Positions 49,701-58,317 of a DNA stretch of 64,000 bases are shown here, piece after piece. The DNA is from Luteipulveratus halotolerans (GTDB taxonomy: Bacteria; Actinomycetota; Actinomycetes; Actinomycetales; Dermatophilaceae), in NCBI RefSeq assembly GCF_001247745.1, contig NZ_LAIR01000002.1:3782001-3846000 (forward strand), given 5' to 3'. The number at the start of each line of letters is the position of its first letter. Within the stretch, counting starts at the first letter, position 1. Position numbers and translations under genes: made by a program. The notes beneath the pieces were generated by a model. The model did not search any database. It was not told where the DNA came from and saw only the letters and a list, made by a program, of their open reading frames with translations.

Positions 49701-50126
49701 ACTAATCATGTTTCTGACCCAGCTGCAGCGTTCCGTGCCGGCGTGGAGGCGGGCGATCTGGACGCGATGGCCGCGACGCTGCACGACGATGTCCGGCTCT
49801 ACAGCCCGGTGAAGTTCCAGCCGTTCGAGGGCAAGGCCGCTGTCGTCGAGCTGTTCGGGGTGCTGCTGCGGACGTTCGAGGACTTCCGGTACGTCGGTGC
49901 GCTGGCCGGGCAGGTCGAGCCGGCTTTCGCCGGTGCGGACGCGCATGAGGCGGACGTGCTGATCTTCCGAGCGACAGTGCAGGGCAAGGAGATTCACGGC
50001 ATGGACATGCTCAACATCGGCCCGTCCGGCCTGATCGAGGAGTTCACGGTCATGGTGCGTCCGATGACCGCGACGCAGACGCTCGGCCAGGCCGTCCTCG
50101 ACGGCTTCGCCACCACCGCCGACTGA
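49698..50126 (+). CDS. SnoaL/NTF2-like protein
   Basis: 142 residues from ATG 49698. A cone-shaped NTF2-like fold is suggested: AFRAGVEAGDLDAMAATLHD, DVRLYSPVKFQPFEGKAAVV, then HGMDMLNIGPSGLIEEFTVM. SnoaL-like proteins act as isomerases, cyclases or ligand-binding proteins. Divergent to padR; function in this strain is unknown. Confidence 0.82.
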   Translation: MTNHVSDPAAAFRAGVEAGDLDAMAATLHDDVRLYSPVKFQPFEGKAAVVELFGVLLRTFEDFRYVGALAGQVEPAFAGADAHEADVLIFRATVQGKEIHGMDMLNIGPSGLIEEFTVMVRPMTATQTLGQAVLDGFATTAD

Positions 50127-50137
50127 GCCAGCCACCT

Positions 50138-50187
50138 CCGCTGGTCGAGTAGGACGGAGCGCTAGCGGAGTCCGTATCGAGACCAAC
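50138..50187. repeat. Repeat A copy
   Basis: CCGCTGGTCGAGTAGGACGG ... GCGCTAGCGGAG ... CCGTATCGAGACC; complete intergenic copy and the best reference sequence for the CGAGTAG subtype. Confidence 0.88.
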
Positions 50188-50231
50188 GCGACCGCGATGA
50201 CCATCCCGACCCACCGGCGTACCGTCGAAGC

Positions 50232-50618
50232 ATGGATCCGCAACGGGCACGCAGGATCTGGCGCAAGGCGAACCCGCGCAACCTCGAGCTGGCACCGTGG
50301 GTGCCGATGATGGTGACGCTCGAGACGACCGGCCGGCGGTCAGGGCTGCCGCGTCGCGTGCCTCTCGCCAAGGGCCCGATCGACGGCGACGTCGCGTGGC
50401 TGATCTGCGTGCACGGCGAGCGCGCCGACTATGCGCGCAACATCGCCGCCGACCCGCACGTGCGCCTGCAGATCGGGCGCACCTGGCGCACGGGCGCGGC
50501 GACGCTGCGACCGATGGACCCTGACATCCGGGCGCGGTTCAGCGTGCTCGCGCGGATGGGGAAGAGCGTGTCCGAGTACGACCCGCGCCTGCTCCGCATC
50601 GACCTCGACCCCCGCTGA
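50232..50618 (+). CDS. Deazaflavin (F420)-dependent nitroreductase family protein
   Basis: 128 residues from ATG 50232. The DDN-family pattern is visible: TTGRRSGLPRRVPLAKGPID, then VAWLICVHGERADYARNIAA and HVRLQIGRTWRTGAATLRPM. These split-barrel proteins use F420H2 and occur in many copies in actinobacteria. Role unknown here. Confidence 0.85.
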   Translation: MDPQRARRIWRKANPRNLELAPWVPMMVTLETTGRRSGLPRRVPLAKGPIDGDVAWLICVHGERADYARNIAADPHVRLQIGRTWRTGAATLRPMDPDIRARFSVLARMGKSVSEYDPRLLRIDLDPR

Positions 50619-50771
50619 CAGTGCGTCGAAACCCCCACCTCTCGCCCACCCCACCCCGTCCGCTGACGAGACCCCCACCAACCGTCGGGGCTTTCGTCGG
50701 CCGAAGGGGCCCGCTCCCTGTGCCAAACGAGGCGGCCGCGTGGGAGCATCGGATTCAACGAAAGGGTGCGC

Positions 50772-51719
50772 ATGTCCGAGTCCGAGGGTGTCTCTGCCTG
50801 GCTGCTGATGGCTGCCGGCGAGAACCGGGGGCATGGAGGCAACGCCGGATATGACGACCAGTCCGATGTGTACTACACCTGGGACAGTACCGTTCACCAG
50901 TACGCACATCTCAAGGTCGGTGATCCGATTGCCATCTGGGAAAAAGGGCGTCTGCTCGGTACTTCTGTGATCGAGGACATCATCGAGCGAACAATCGAGA
51001 AACAGCTCTTCCGCTGCCCTAGATGCGCGATGGCAGCAATCCACGAACGAGCGAGGAAAGAGCCTCGTTTCAGGTGTAGCAACTGCAAGAACGAGTTCGA
51101 CGAGCCGACCGTCATCGTCAAGCAGGTCACCGAGTACCAGTCGCGACATGATGCGGCCTGGACTCCGCTGGAGGGCACCCTCGCTCGGCATGAGTTGCGT
51201 GAATTGTGCGAGAAGCCGAAGAGCATCGACAGTATGCGGCCGCTGAAGTGGTCTGCCTTCGAGGGGGCGTTACTGGCTCGCGGAGCGAACGCCGCGGTTG
51301 ATCGCGTGGCGCAAAGGGCGCCCGATATCAACTTCGCCCAAGGCCACCATCTGCGTCTTGTGCGGGTGCGTCGCGGACAGCAGAAGTTCCGCGCCCGTTT
51401 GCTCGACGTCCAAGGAACGACATGCGCGTTCACTGGCAGCGCCCCTCCACGCGTTCTTGAAGCAGGCCACCTCTACAGTTACGCGAACCTCGGCGTGCAC
51501 CACGAACACGGCGGTCTGCTGTTGAGGCGGGACATTCATCGGCTGTTCGACGACGGCTCCTTGGCGGTCAACCCGAGCGATCTCCGTATCGATGTATCGG
51601 ACGAGCTCGAGAGCTATGACCAGTACGCATCGCTGCACGACCATGAGTTGCAGACGAGACTCACTGATGCCCAGGTCAATTGGCTCGCTGATCACTGGGT
51701 CGAGCATCGTGCGAGCTGA
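50772..51719 (+). CDS. HNH endonuclease with N-terminal EVE-like and zinc-ribbon parts
   Basis: 315 residues from ATG 50772 (AAAGG upstream); GTG 50766 is an alternative. The N-terminus (WLLMAAGENRGHGGNAGYDD, HLKVGDPIAIWEKGRLLGTS) resembles an EVE/PUA-like domain that can read modified bases. A zinc ribbon follows (FRCPRCAM ... FRCSNCKNEF). The C-terminus has an HNH nuclease: TCAFTGSAPPRVLEAGHLYS and NLGVHHEHGGLLLRRDIHRL with FDDG. This layout is seen in modification-dependent (type IV) restriction enzymes. Single gene without a methyltransferase. Confidence 0.82.
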   Translation: MSESEGVSAWLLMAAGENRGHGGNAGYDDQSDVYYTWDSTVHQYAHLKVGDPIAIWEKGRLLGTSVIEDIIERTIEKQLFRCPRCAMAAIHERARKEPRFRCSNCKNEFDEPTVIVKQVTEYQSRHDAAWTPLEGTLARHELRELCEKPKSIDSMRPLKWSAFEGALLARGANAAVDRVAQRAPDINFAQGHHLRLVRVRRGQQKFRARLLDVQGTTCAFTGSAPPRVLEAGHLYSYANLGVHHEHGGLLLRRDIHRLFDDGSLAVNPSDLRIDVSDELESYDQYASLHDHELQTRLTDAQVNWLADHWVEHRAS

Positions 51720-51775
51720 GCTGCGATTCAGCTACGGGAGCTGACGCGCTGGACCGGTCGGCGTACTCATGACGC

Positions 51776-52024
51776 ATGGCACTCAGACTCATCGGCACAG
51801 CTGCGACCGGCTACCGCACGACCGACCACCGCGATGAGATCGCGATGCTGCGCGTGAGTGCTCGATTCCGAGAGCGCTCGCTCCTCGAACATCGAGCCCG
51901 GCTGGCGGCCGCGGCGCTGCTCGCCTGTCATGACGACACGAGCATCAGCCTCGACGACTGGATCGAGCCGCGCGCACTGGTCGAGTACCTGCTCGGCCGT
52001 CCGATCCTCAAGAACCAGATCTAG
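51776..52024 (+). CDS. Small hypothetical protein
   Basis: 82 residues from ATG 51776. Helical, Arg/Leu-rich (MLRVSARFRERSLLEHRARL, AAAALLACHDDTSISLDDWI). High-GC codon bias supports coding, but no family is recognised. Confidence 0.45.
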   Translation: MALRLIGTAATGYRTTDHRDEIAMLRVSARFRERSLLEHRARLAAAALLACHDDTSISLDDWIEPRALVEYLLGRPILKNQI

Positions 52025-52088
52025 CCGACCCTTCTCGGAGCGGACGACCCTGCGCGTACGGAGTCAGACGCACGCCCGAGGGTCGTAC

Positions 52089-52172
52089 GGTGCCCCGAAA
52101 CGACCCGGCGATCACGAAACGACCCGCGGATCAGCGGAACGTTTCGCAAAGTGCGGGTCGTTTCGGGGCACC
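52089..52172. repeat. Palindromic repeat D
   Basis: Perfect 18-bp arms GGTGCCCCGAAACGACCC and complement flank a 48-base centre that itself holds another CGAAACGACCCGC unit. A single copy here, in an intergenic gap of 264 bases. Confidence 0.75.
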
Positions 52173-52288
52173 GGCACCGTCGAGCGGGTGGGCACGACCT
52201 GTGCCGTCGTACGCGGGACCAGCGCGCGCTTCTGGTGGGAGAATCGCGGCGGCGACAGGGCAGGCAGGAGCAGTGAGGACGAAGGCGA

Positions 52289-52636
52289 ATGAGGGTCGTG
52301 GTGCTGATGTTCGGCACTGTGGGCTGGGGCAGTCTCAGCGAGACCGAGCGCGGGTCGTACTACGCACAGCACCGCGCGTTCGCTGATGCCGTCGACCAGC
52401 GCCCCGGCTGTCGGCTCGTCGGCGGCAACGCTCTGACCGGCGGCGCCGACGCCACGATGGTGCGGTTCGCCGGCGCGCACCAGGCGGTCACGCAGGGCCC
52501 CTACGCCGGGGCCACCGATCAGCTCGGCGGCTACTACGAGGTCGAGGCGCCCGCGACCGGCGACGTCCTCGAGCTCGTACGCCACCTCCCGTCGAGCTAC
52601 ACCATCGAGATCCGGCCGGTCCTCGACTCCGCCTGA
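52289..52636 (+). CDS. YCII-related domain protein
   Basis: 115 residues from ATG 52289 (a long upstream gap precedes it). VVLMFGTVGWGSLSETERGS starts the fold, and GPYAGATDQLGGYYEVEAPA then LVRHLPSSYTIEIRPVLD ends it, matching YCII/ferredoxin-like small proteins. Often linked to sigma factors, but none is seen here. Confidence 0.7.
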   Translation: MRVVVLMFGTVGWGSLSETERGSYYAQHRAFADAVDQRPGCRLVGGNALTGGADATMVRFAGAHQAVTQGPYAGATDQLGGYYEVEAPATGDVLELVRHLPSSYTIEIRPVLDSA

Positions 52637-52690
52637 ACGCAGGTATCACTCTCCCCCACGCGCGGCTCCTCACCTCTGAGAGGACCAGCC

Positions 52691-53350
52691 ATGACTCAGC
52701 CGTTCACCCATGATGTGGCCCGCCGGTACGACGCGTGCTTCGCGCCTGCGGTGTTCGTGCCGTTCGCCGCGGTCACCGCCCGCCTCGTCGCGGAGTCACA
52801 GCCGCGCGACGTGCTCGAGCTGGCGTGCGGCACCGGACGCGCGACCGTCGCGATTGCCGCCGCGCTCCCCGGCGCACGCATCACGGCCACCGACATCAGC
52901 CCCGACATGCTCGACTACGCCCGCCGCAACCGCTGCGCCCCCAACGTCACCTGGGAGCTGTGCGACGCGACGGACCTGCCCTACCCCGACGCCTCGTACG
53001 ACGTCGTCGCCTGCCAGTTCGGGGCGATGTTCTTCCCCGACCGTCCGCTGGCGTACGCCGGGTTCAGGCGCGTGCTGCGGCCCGGTGGTCGGCTCGTGCT
53101 CGTGGTCTGGGACGACGCCGAGAGCCACGCGTTCGCGCGGATCCTGATGGAGCGGCTGCGCGCCATGATGGACGACCCGCCGCAGTTCCTCGAACGCATC
53201 CCGCACGGCTATCACGACCCTGCGCAGATCGAGGCCGACGTCGTGGCGGGCGGGTTCTCCGACGTGAGCGTCACCCGTTCGCCCTACTCGACCGGCGGTT
53301 TCGGCGAGCCGCACGGGCAGGTGAGTGGGCACCTAGCGATCAGTCGGTAG
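52691..53350 (+). CDS. Class I SAM-dependent methyltransferase, probably C-terminally truncated
   Basis: 219 residues from ATG 52691. Motif I DVLELACGTGRATVAIAAAL near residue 40, ATDISPDMLDYARRN after it, and FRRVLRPGGRLVLVVWDD are clear. Family members usually run about 40 residues longer; here, after GGFSDVSVTRS, the sequence turns into PYSTGGFGEPHGQ, encoded by CTACTCGACCGGCGG, which is nearly the edge of repeat A. The 3' end may have been replaced. It overlaps the convergent gene at 53333. Confidence 0.8.
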   Translation: MTQPFTHDVARRYDACFAPAVFVPFAAVTARLVAESQPRDVLELACGTGRATVAIAAALPGARITATDISPDMLDYARRNRCAPNVTWELCDATDLPYPDASYDVVACQFGAMFFPDRPLAYAGFRRVLRPGGRLVLVVWDDAESHAFARILMERLRAMMDDPPQFLERIPHGYHDPAQIEADVVAGGFSDVSVTRSPYSTGGFGEPHGQVSGHLAISR

Positions 53351-53968
53351 CCGGAGGCGAGCCAGCTCCGTGGCGATCCGGGCCGCGAACCTGTCTTCCG
53401 ACTCGTCGCGCTGCAGGGTGAACTCGTGCACCGACTGCCCAGCGCTCGAGGTGACTGACGCCTTGACGACCGGGCTGTTCCACGGCCACGCGGAGATCCA
53501 GTCGATCGTGGCCCGATGGAACATCGTCATCGACTCGTACCGCTGGTCGTACATGCCGAGACGCACCCGCACGTCGCGAGCGACGCGTCGGCCCACGCCT
53601 TCGCCGGCAGGAGGATCGCTGGCGGCGCCGTCAACGGCATCGAGGTACGCGTGCAGGTCGAACTGGTACGAACGACGCAGGGTTTCGTCTTTGGTCGCCT
53701 CGACAGGCTCCCAAAGGACCTCCTTGCCAGATCGGCGGATCGACATCTCGAGCGACCCACAGCCCGTCTCTCCGCAAGAGCAGACGCCGATGATCACGCG
53801 GTGAGCACCGCGGGCAGGAAAGAGTCGCGTCGACAGCGGGGGCAATAGGTGATTCGGATCTCGACCCTGGCTGTTGCTGTAGTCGTCGAGTAGGTCGGCA
53901 CCGTCGATGAGCGGCCGCAACGTGACGGCGTCATCGACGATCGCGTACCGGAGCTGCAGAGTGTTCAT
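53333..53968 (-). CDS. Hypothetical protein
   Basis: 211 residues from ATG 53968. It starts NTLQLRYAIVDDAVTLRPLI and has a Cys/Gly loop VIIGVCSCGETGCGSLEMSI, suggestive of a small metal or structural site, then YQFDLHAYLDAVDGAASDPP. No family recognised. Convergent with the methyltransferase gene, overlapping its 3' end by 18 bases. Confidence 0.6.
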   Translation of the reverse strand: MNTLQLRYAIVDDAVTLRPLIDGADLLDDYSNSQGRDPNHLLPPLSTRLFPARGAHRVIIGVCSCGETGCGSLEMSIRRSGKEVLWEPVEATKDETLRRSYQFDLHAYLDAVDGAASDPPAGEGVGRRVARDVRVRLGMYDQRYESMTMFHRATIDWISAWPWNSPVVKASVTSSAGQSVHEFTLQRDESEDRFAARIATELARLRLPTDR

Positions 53969-54122
53969 GTGGCCGGCCGGCGTTTGTGGTGCCGTGTCCC
54001 CGTGCGAGAGATGAAGCCGCAAGCATAGGCGCGGCCCGGCGGGGGCAGTGCGTATCGAGACCAGGTGCGCGGTCACCGTGGTCTCGGGTCAGGGCGTCGG
54101 TCGACAGGAGTTCGGAGAGGAG

Positions 54123-54187
54123 TGTGCACTGGTTCGCGTGGTGAGCCAGTGATCGGCGGTGGCTCACCACACGAACCAGTGCACAGG
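54123..54187. repeat. Repeat B copy 2
   Basis: TGTGCACTGGTTCGCGTGGT ... ACCACACGAACCAGTGCACA with an 11-base centre; arms of about 26 bp match copy 1 at 46868 closely. Confidence 0.85.
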
Positions 54188-54235
54188 GACCGCTGACCCC
54201 ATGACTTGGCGGGCAAGCAGGCGAGCCGCCGCCCT

Positions 54236-54365
54236 CGCTGGTTGAGCCGGGCCGGAGCGCTAGCGGAGGCCCGTGTCGAAACCGGTGCACGCGGTCACCG
54301 CGTTTCGACACGGGCTCGCCCTGGGGGCTCGCCCGGCTCAACCAGCGGGTCGGCTCAACCAGCGG
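54236..54365. repeat. Inverted pair of repeat A copies plus fragment
   Basis: A forward copy (CGCTGGTTGAGCCGGGCCGG ... CCGTGTCGAAACC) is followed 13 bases later by a reverse copy (GTTTCGACACGGGCTCGCCC ... CTCAACCAGCGG) and another CGGCTCAACCAGCGG. Together with repeat B just upstream it fills the 420-base gap 53969-54388, where I see no gene. Confidence 0.85.
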
Positions 54366-54388
54366 CGTCGGCCGACCGGGCGTCCGGG

Positions 54389-55933
54389 TCAGCGGGCAGC
54401 GAGCTCGGCGGGCTCGGCGTCGGCGGCGGGGTCGAGCCCGCGCGGCAGGCGGGTCAGGGCGACGACCACACCGATCACCATGAGCACCGCGGCGGCGATG
54501 ACACCCCAGTGCATACCGGTCATGTACGCCGACCGGCCGGCTACCGCCAACGCCTCACCGGCCTGACCGGGCACCTGCTGAGACACGGCCAACGCACCGG
54601 CGAGCGTGTCCGACGCGTGCCCGGCGTGCTCCGGCGCAACACCCGCCGGGAGCGAGAACGCGTGCCGGTAGCCGGCGTTGAGCAGCGACCCGAGCACCGC
54701 GATGCCGAGAGCACCGGCCAGCTCGGTCGAGGTCTTCAGGAACCCCGAGATGGTGCCCGCTCGATCGGCGGGCACGGTGCCGACGACGTACTCCGTGACC
54801 AGCGTGGCCACGGTGACGATGCCGGCGGCGAGGGTCGCTCCGATCAGGCACACCCAGGCGGGCGAATCAGCCTGTGTCACAAGCAGACTCACGAACCCGA
54901 CACCCGCCACACACAGCGCGACCGCCATCACGTGCGGCCGACCGAACCGCGCAGCCAGCCCGGCCGCCATCGGCCCGACACCACCCACGACGAGCGACGG
55001 GGCGAGGCTCCACAGCGCGGCCTCGAGCGGCCCCTTGTCGAGCACCTGCTGGAGGTACTGGGTCAGCAGGATCGCGTTGCCGACGAGACCGGCCTGGGCG
55101 ATGACGTTGACCGCGACCGATCCGCGCAGACCCGGCCGACGCAGCAGGTCCAGGTCGAGCAGCGGGTGGGCGGCGGTGCGCTGGCGCTGCACGAACAGCC
55201 AGCCGACCGTCGTACCCACGACCACCGCGACCACGGCCCGCACCGACCAGCCGTCGGCCGCGAGCTCCTTGACGCCGTAGATGAACGGCAGCACCGACGC
55301 GAGCACCAGCGCCGTGCTCAGCAGGTCGAGCCGCCCGGGCGAGGTGGCCCGGCTCTCCGGCAGCAGCCGCGGTGCGACCAGCAGGAGCAGCAGCATCACG
55401 GGCACGTTGATCAGGAAGACCGAGCCCCACCAGAAGTGCTCGAGGAGTACGCCGGACAGCACGGGTCCGAGGCCGACGCCACCGGCCATGACGGCCGACC
55501 AGATGCCGACGGCCTTGGCGCGCTGGGTGCGGTCGTGGAAGACCGTGCGCACCAGCGCCAGCGTCGAGGGCATCAGGGTCGCGCCGCCGACCCCCATGAG
55601 GGCGCGTGCGGCGATCAGCATCTCGGCCGAGGTCGACCAGGCGGCCAGACCGGACGCGACGGAGAACGCCGCGACGCCCATCAGCAGCAGTCGCCGGCGC
55701 CCGATGCGGTCACCGAGCGCGCCCATCGTGAGCAGCAGCCCGGCGAGCACGAACCCGTAGATGTCGAAGATCCACAGCTGCTGGGTGGCGCTCGGCTGCA
55801 GGTCCTCGGCGATGAACGGCACCGCGAAGAACAGGACCGACACGTCCATGGCGACGATCAGCATCGGCAGGCAGAGGGCGGCGAGGGCGATCCACTCGCG
55901 GCGTCCTGCTCGGGTGGGACTGGTGGTGCTCAT
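54389..55933 (-). CDS. DHA2-type MFS drug exporter (EmrB/QacA family)
   Basis: 514 residues from ATG 55933. About 14 hydrophobic helices; motif A-like GALGDRIGRRRLLLMGVAAF, motif C-like AGGVGLGPVLSGVLLEHFWW, and an early acidic MDVSVLFFAVPFIAEDLQPS. It is a proton-driven multidrug exporter. The gene diverges from a TetR regulator across two tandem palindromes, so it is the classic tetR/efflux arrangement. The 3' end borders repeat A. Confidence 0.94.
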   Translation of the reverse strand: MSTTSPTRAGRREWIALAALCLPMLIVAMDVSVLFFAVPFIAEDLQPSATQQLWIFDIYGFVLAGLLLTMGALGDRIGRRRLLLMGVAAFSVASGLAAWSTSAEMLIAARALMGVGGATLMPSTLALVRTVFHDRTQRAKAVGIWSAVMAGGVGLGPVLSGVLLEHFWWGSVFLINVPVMLLLLLVAPRLLPESRATSPGRLDLLSTALVLASVLPFIYGVKELAADGWSVRAVVAVVVGTTVGWLFVQRQRTAAHPLLDLDLLRRPGLRGSVAVNVIAQAGLVGNAILLTQYLQQVLDKGPLEAALWSLAPSLVVGGVGPMAAGLAARFGRPHVMAVALCVAGVGFVSLLVTQADSPAWVCLIGATLAAGIVTVATLVTEYVVGTVPADRAGTISGFLKTSTELAGALGIAVLGSLLNAGYRHAFSLPAGVAPEHAGHASDTLAGALAVSQQVPGQAGEALAVAGRSAYMTGMHWGVIAAAVLMVIGVVVALTRLPRGLDPAADAEPAELAAR

Positions 55934-55948
55934 GGCCGTGGCCTTTCT

Positions 55949-55978
55949 GTGTATGACATACACATGTATGCGATACAC
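55949..55978. promoter_or_regulatory. Tandem TetR operators
   Basis: The perfect palindrome GTGTAT-GAC-ATACAC (55949-55963) is directly followed by the related ATGTAT-GCG-ATACAC (55964-55978). A further half-site GTGTATCGCG lies near 55998. The array lies between the exporter and the TetR gene. Confidence 0.8.
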
Positions 55979-56037
55979 AGAAAGTACGCCCACAACCGTG
56001 TATCGCGCAAGCAGTAATTCGATCTAGGCTGGCGACC

Positions 56038-56859
56038 ATGTCCGAGAAGGCCCCCGAGCTGCCCCCGATGCCGCGCTACCTCCAGCTGATGTGGGGCCAC
56101 GAGCCGAGCGGTCGGCGCGGCCCACGCCCGACGCGGACCATCCACGAGATCGGCGCCGCCGCCGTCGCGCTCGCCGACCGCGAGGGCCTGGACGCCGTCT
56201 CGATGAAGGCCGTCGCCGCCGAGCTCGGCCTCACCACTATGTCGCTCTACCGCTACGTCGACTCCAAGGACGAGCTCACGTCGGTGATGATCGACCTGGC
56301 GTACGGCGACCCCGACCTCGCCGCCGTCGAACGCGGCCCCTGGCGCCGCCGCGTCGAGGCCTGGGCGCGCGGAGTCTCGGCCGCCTGCCAGCGCCACCCG
56401 TGGTCGGCCGACGTGACGTTCAACGGCCCACCGATCACTCCCAACGCGCTCGGCTGGATGGACTCCGGCCTGCGCGCGCTCGCGCCGACGAGCCTGACCG
56501 AGCAGCAGAAGCTCTCCAGCCTGCTCGCCCTCGACGGCTACGTCCGCAACTTCTTCCGCACCAGCCGCCAGCTCGGCGTCATGCCCGGCGCCGACCCCGA
56601 GGCCGGTGAGGCCGCCCGCACGTACGGCCGCCGCCTCGCCGAGCTCGTCGACCCCGAGCGCTTCCCCGCGCTCGCCGGCGCCCAGGCCGACTTCGAGGAC
56701 GACGACGCCGACTTCTACGAGACCGAGCTCGCCTTCGGGATCACGCTCTTCCTCGACGGGATCGACGCCCTCGACCAACGAGCCGGGTCCGCAGACGCGA
56801 GCGACCGGCGTACGGGCGGCGCCAGAGGCCGGCGTACGAGCACGGAGGCCGGCCGATGA
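56038..56859 (+). CDS. TetR-family regulator of the exporter
   Basis: 273 residues from ATG 56038. TetR HTH: TIHEIGAAAVALADREGLDA, VSMKAVAAELGLTTMSLYRY then VDSKDEL, followed by a TetR_C-type ligand domain with WRRRVEAWARGVSAACQRHP. The N-terminal extension of about 35 residues and an Arg-rich C-terminus are family-typical. It should repress the divergent exporter through the GTGTAT palindromes. ATGA overlap with glsA is probably incidental. Confidence 0.92.
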   Translation: MSEKAPELPPMPRYLQLMWGHEPSGRRGPRPTRTIHEIGAAAVALADREGLDAVSMKAVAAELGLTTMSLYRYVDSKDELTSVMIDLAYGDPDLAAVERGPWRRRVEAWARGVSAACQRHPWSADVTFNGPPITPNALGWMDSGLRALAPTSLTEQQKLSSLLALDGYVRNFFRTSRQLGVMPGADPEAGEAARTYGRRLAELVDPERFPALAGAQADFEDDDADFYETELAFGITLFLDGIDALDQRAGSADASDRRTGGARGRRTSTEAGR

Positions 56860-58139
56860 AGTCGCCCGTCCCCGACTACCTCGACGAGATCCTGCGCGCG
56901 TGCGGTGACGACGACGGTGCACCCGCCGACTACATCCCGCAGCTCGCGGCGGCCGATCCCGAGCGGCTGGCGGTCTGCGTCTCGACCGTCGACGGCCACC
57001 TGTACGCCTCGGGAGACGCCGACGCCGCGTACTCCATCCAGTCGATCTCCAAGCCGTTCGTCTACGCGCTCGCGCTGCTGGAGCACGGCCTGGACCACGT
57101 GCTCGAGAGGGTCGGCGTCGAGCCGAGCGGTGAGGCGTTCGACGAGCTGTCGCTGGAGAGCGACTCGCGCCGCCCGCTCAACCCGATGATCAACGCCGGC
57201 GCCCTCACCGCCCACGCGCTCGTCGGTGAGCCGGGTGACGACGCCGACGCGCGGTTCGCCCGGATCCACCGGCTGATGTCGGACTGCGCGGGCCGCGAGC
57301 TCGACGTCGACGAGGGCGTGTGCGCGTCCGAGATGGAGACCGCCTACCGCAACCTCGCGATCGCCAACCTGCTGCGCAGCTACGACGTGATCAACCAGGA
57401 GCCGCTCGACGTGGTCAGCGGCTACACCCGCCAGTGCGCGGTCTCGGTGACCACCCGCGACCTGGCGATGATGGCGGCCACGCTCGGCTCGGGCGGGCGA
57501 CAGCCGATGACCGGCAAGCAGGTGCTGCCGCCCGAGGTGGTCCGGCAGGTGCTCAGCGTGATGATGACCTGCGGTATGTACAACGCGGCCGGCGACTGGA
57601 TGTCGACCGTCGGCTTCCCCGCCAAGAGCGGTGTCTCGGGCGGCATCCTCGGTGTGCTGCCGGGCCAGGTCGGCATCGCGACGTTCTCACCGCGCCTGGA
57701 CGCCCACGGCAACAGCACGCGCGGCGTCCGGCTGTGCACGCGCATGTCCGCCGACATGGGGATGCACATCATGCAGGCGCCCGAGCCGGCCCGCGCGACC
57801 GTACGCCGCGACCGCACCCTGCGCGGGCCCGACGGGTCGCTCGTGCGCGTGGTCAGCCTGCAGGGGTCGATCCAGTTCAGCGGCGCCGAGCGGGTGCTGC
57901 GGATCGTCGCCGACGGCGACCCGGTGGCCGGGTTCGTGCTCGACCTGCGCCGGGTCGCCTCGACCAATGGCGTCGCGCGCCGGATGCTGGCCGAGCTCGT
58001 CCGCCGGCTGCAGCTCGACGGCACCCAGGTCGCGCTGCTCGACCCGGGCTCGTTCCTGCCGCTGCCGGACGACGCCGTGGTCACCCAGCCGCGCCGGCTC
58101 GACACGCTCGACCGGTACGCCGAGCACGACCGCGTCTGA
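56856..58139 (+). CDS. glsA: Glutaminase with C-terminal STAS domain
   Basis: 427 residues from ATG 56856. GlsA hydrolyses glutamine to glutamate and ammonia. The serine-lysine nucleophile motif SISK (S63, K66) lies in AYSIQSISKPFVY; NPMINAGALTAHALVG and FPAKSGVSGGILGVLPGQVG are further active-site segments. From about residue 315 a STAS-like domain follows (VVSLQGSIQFSGAERVLRIV, FVLDLRRVASTNGVARRML), as in long GlsA proteins. It overlaps the TetR gene by four bases but is not obviously part of the exporter system. Confidence 0.93.
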   Translation: MKSPVPDYLDEILRACGDDDGAPADYIPQLAAADPERLAVCVSTVDGHLYASGDADAAYSIQSISKPFVYALALLEHGLDHVLERVGVEPSGEAFDELSLESDSRRPLNPMINAGALTAHALVGEPGDDADARFARIHRLMSDCAGRELDVDEGVCASEMETAYRNLAIANLLRSYDVINQEPLDVVSGYTRQCAVSVTTRDLAMMAATLGSGGRQPMTGKQVLPPEVVRQVLSVMMTCGMYNAAGDWMSTVGFPAKSGVSGGILGVLPGQVGIATFSPRLDAHGNSTRGVRLCTRMSADMGMHIMQAPEPARATVRRDRTLRGPDGSLVRVVSLQGSIQFSGAERVLRIVADGDPVAGFVLDLRRVASTNGVARRMLAELVRRLQLDGTQVALLDPGSFLPLPDDAVVTQPRRLDTLDRYAEHDRV

Positions 58140-58151
58140 GTCCAGCCGGAG

Positions 58152-58239
58152 CCGACTACCCCGCTGACCGTGCGACCACCCCGGGTGAGGTGCCCGGTCA
58201 TCTCACCCGGGGTGGTGACTCTTCGGGCGGGGTAGTCGG
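58152..58239. repeat. Nested palindromic repeat E
   Basis: Outer arms CCGACTACCCCGC/GCGGGGTAGTCGG and inner arms CCACCCCGGGTGAG/CTCACCCGGGGTGG surround a 12-base loop. Intergenic after glsA; single copy in the window. It may also act as a terminator. Confidence 0.75.
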
Positions 58240-58317
58240 ATGTCGAGGACGAGTGCGCGGGTCCGACGTTGCTGGTGAGATGGCCGCAACGGTCGTCCGC
58301 GACACGAGGAGCACCCG

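Noticed and set aside
54206..56017. 603-residue plus-strand frame opposite the DHA2 exporter
   Set aside because: Low-complexity His/Arg/Gln/Gly composition typical of antisense translation; the exporter on the other strand is clearly real.
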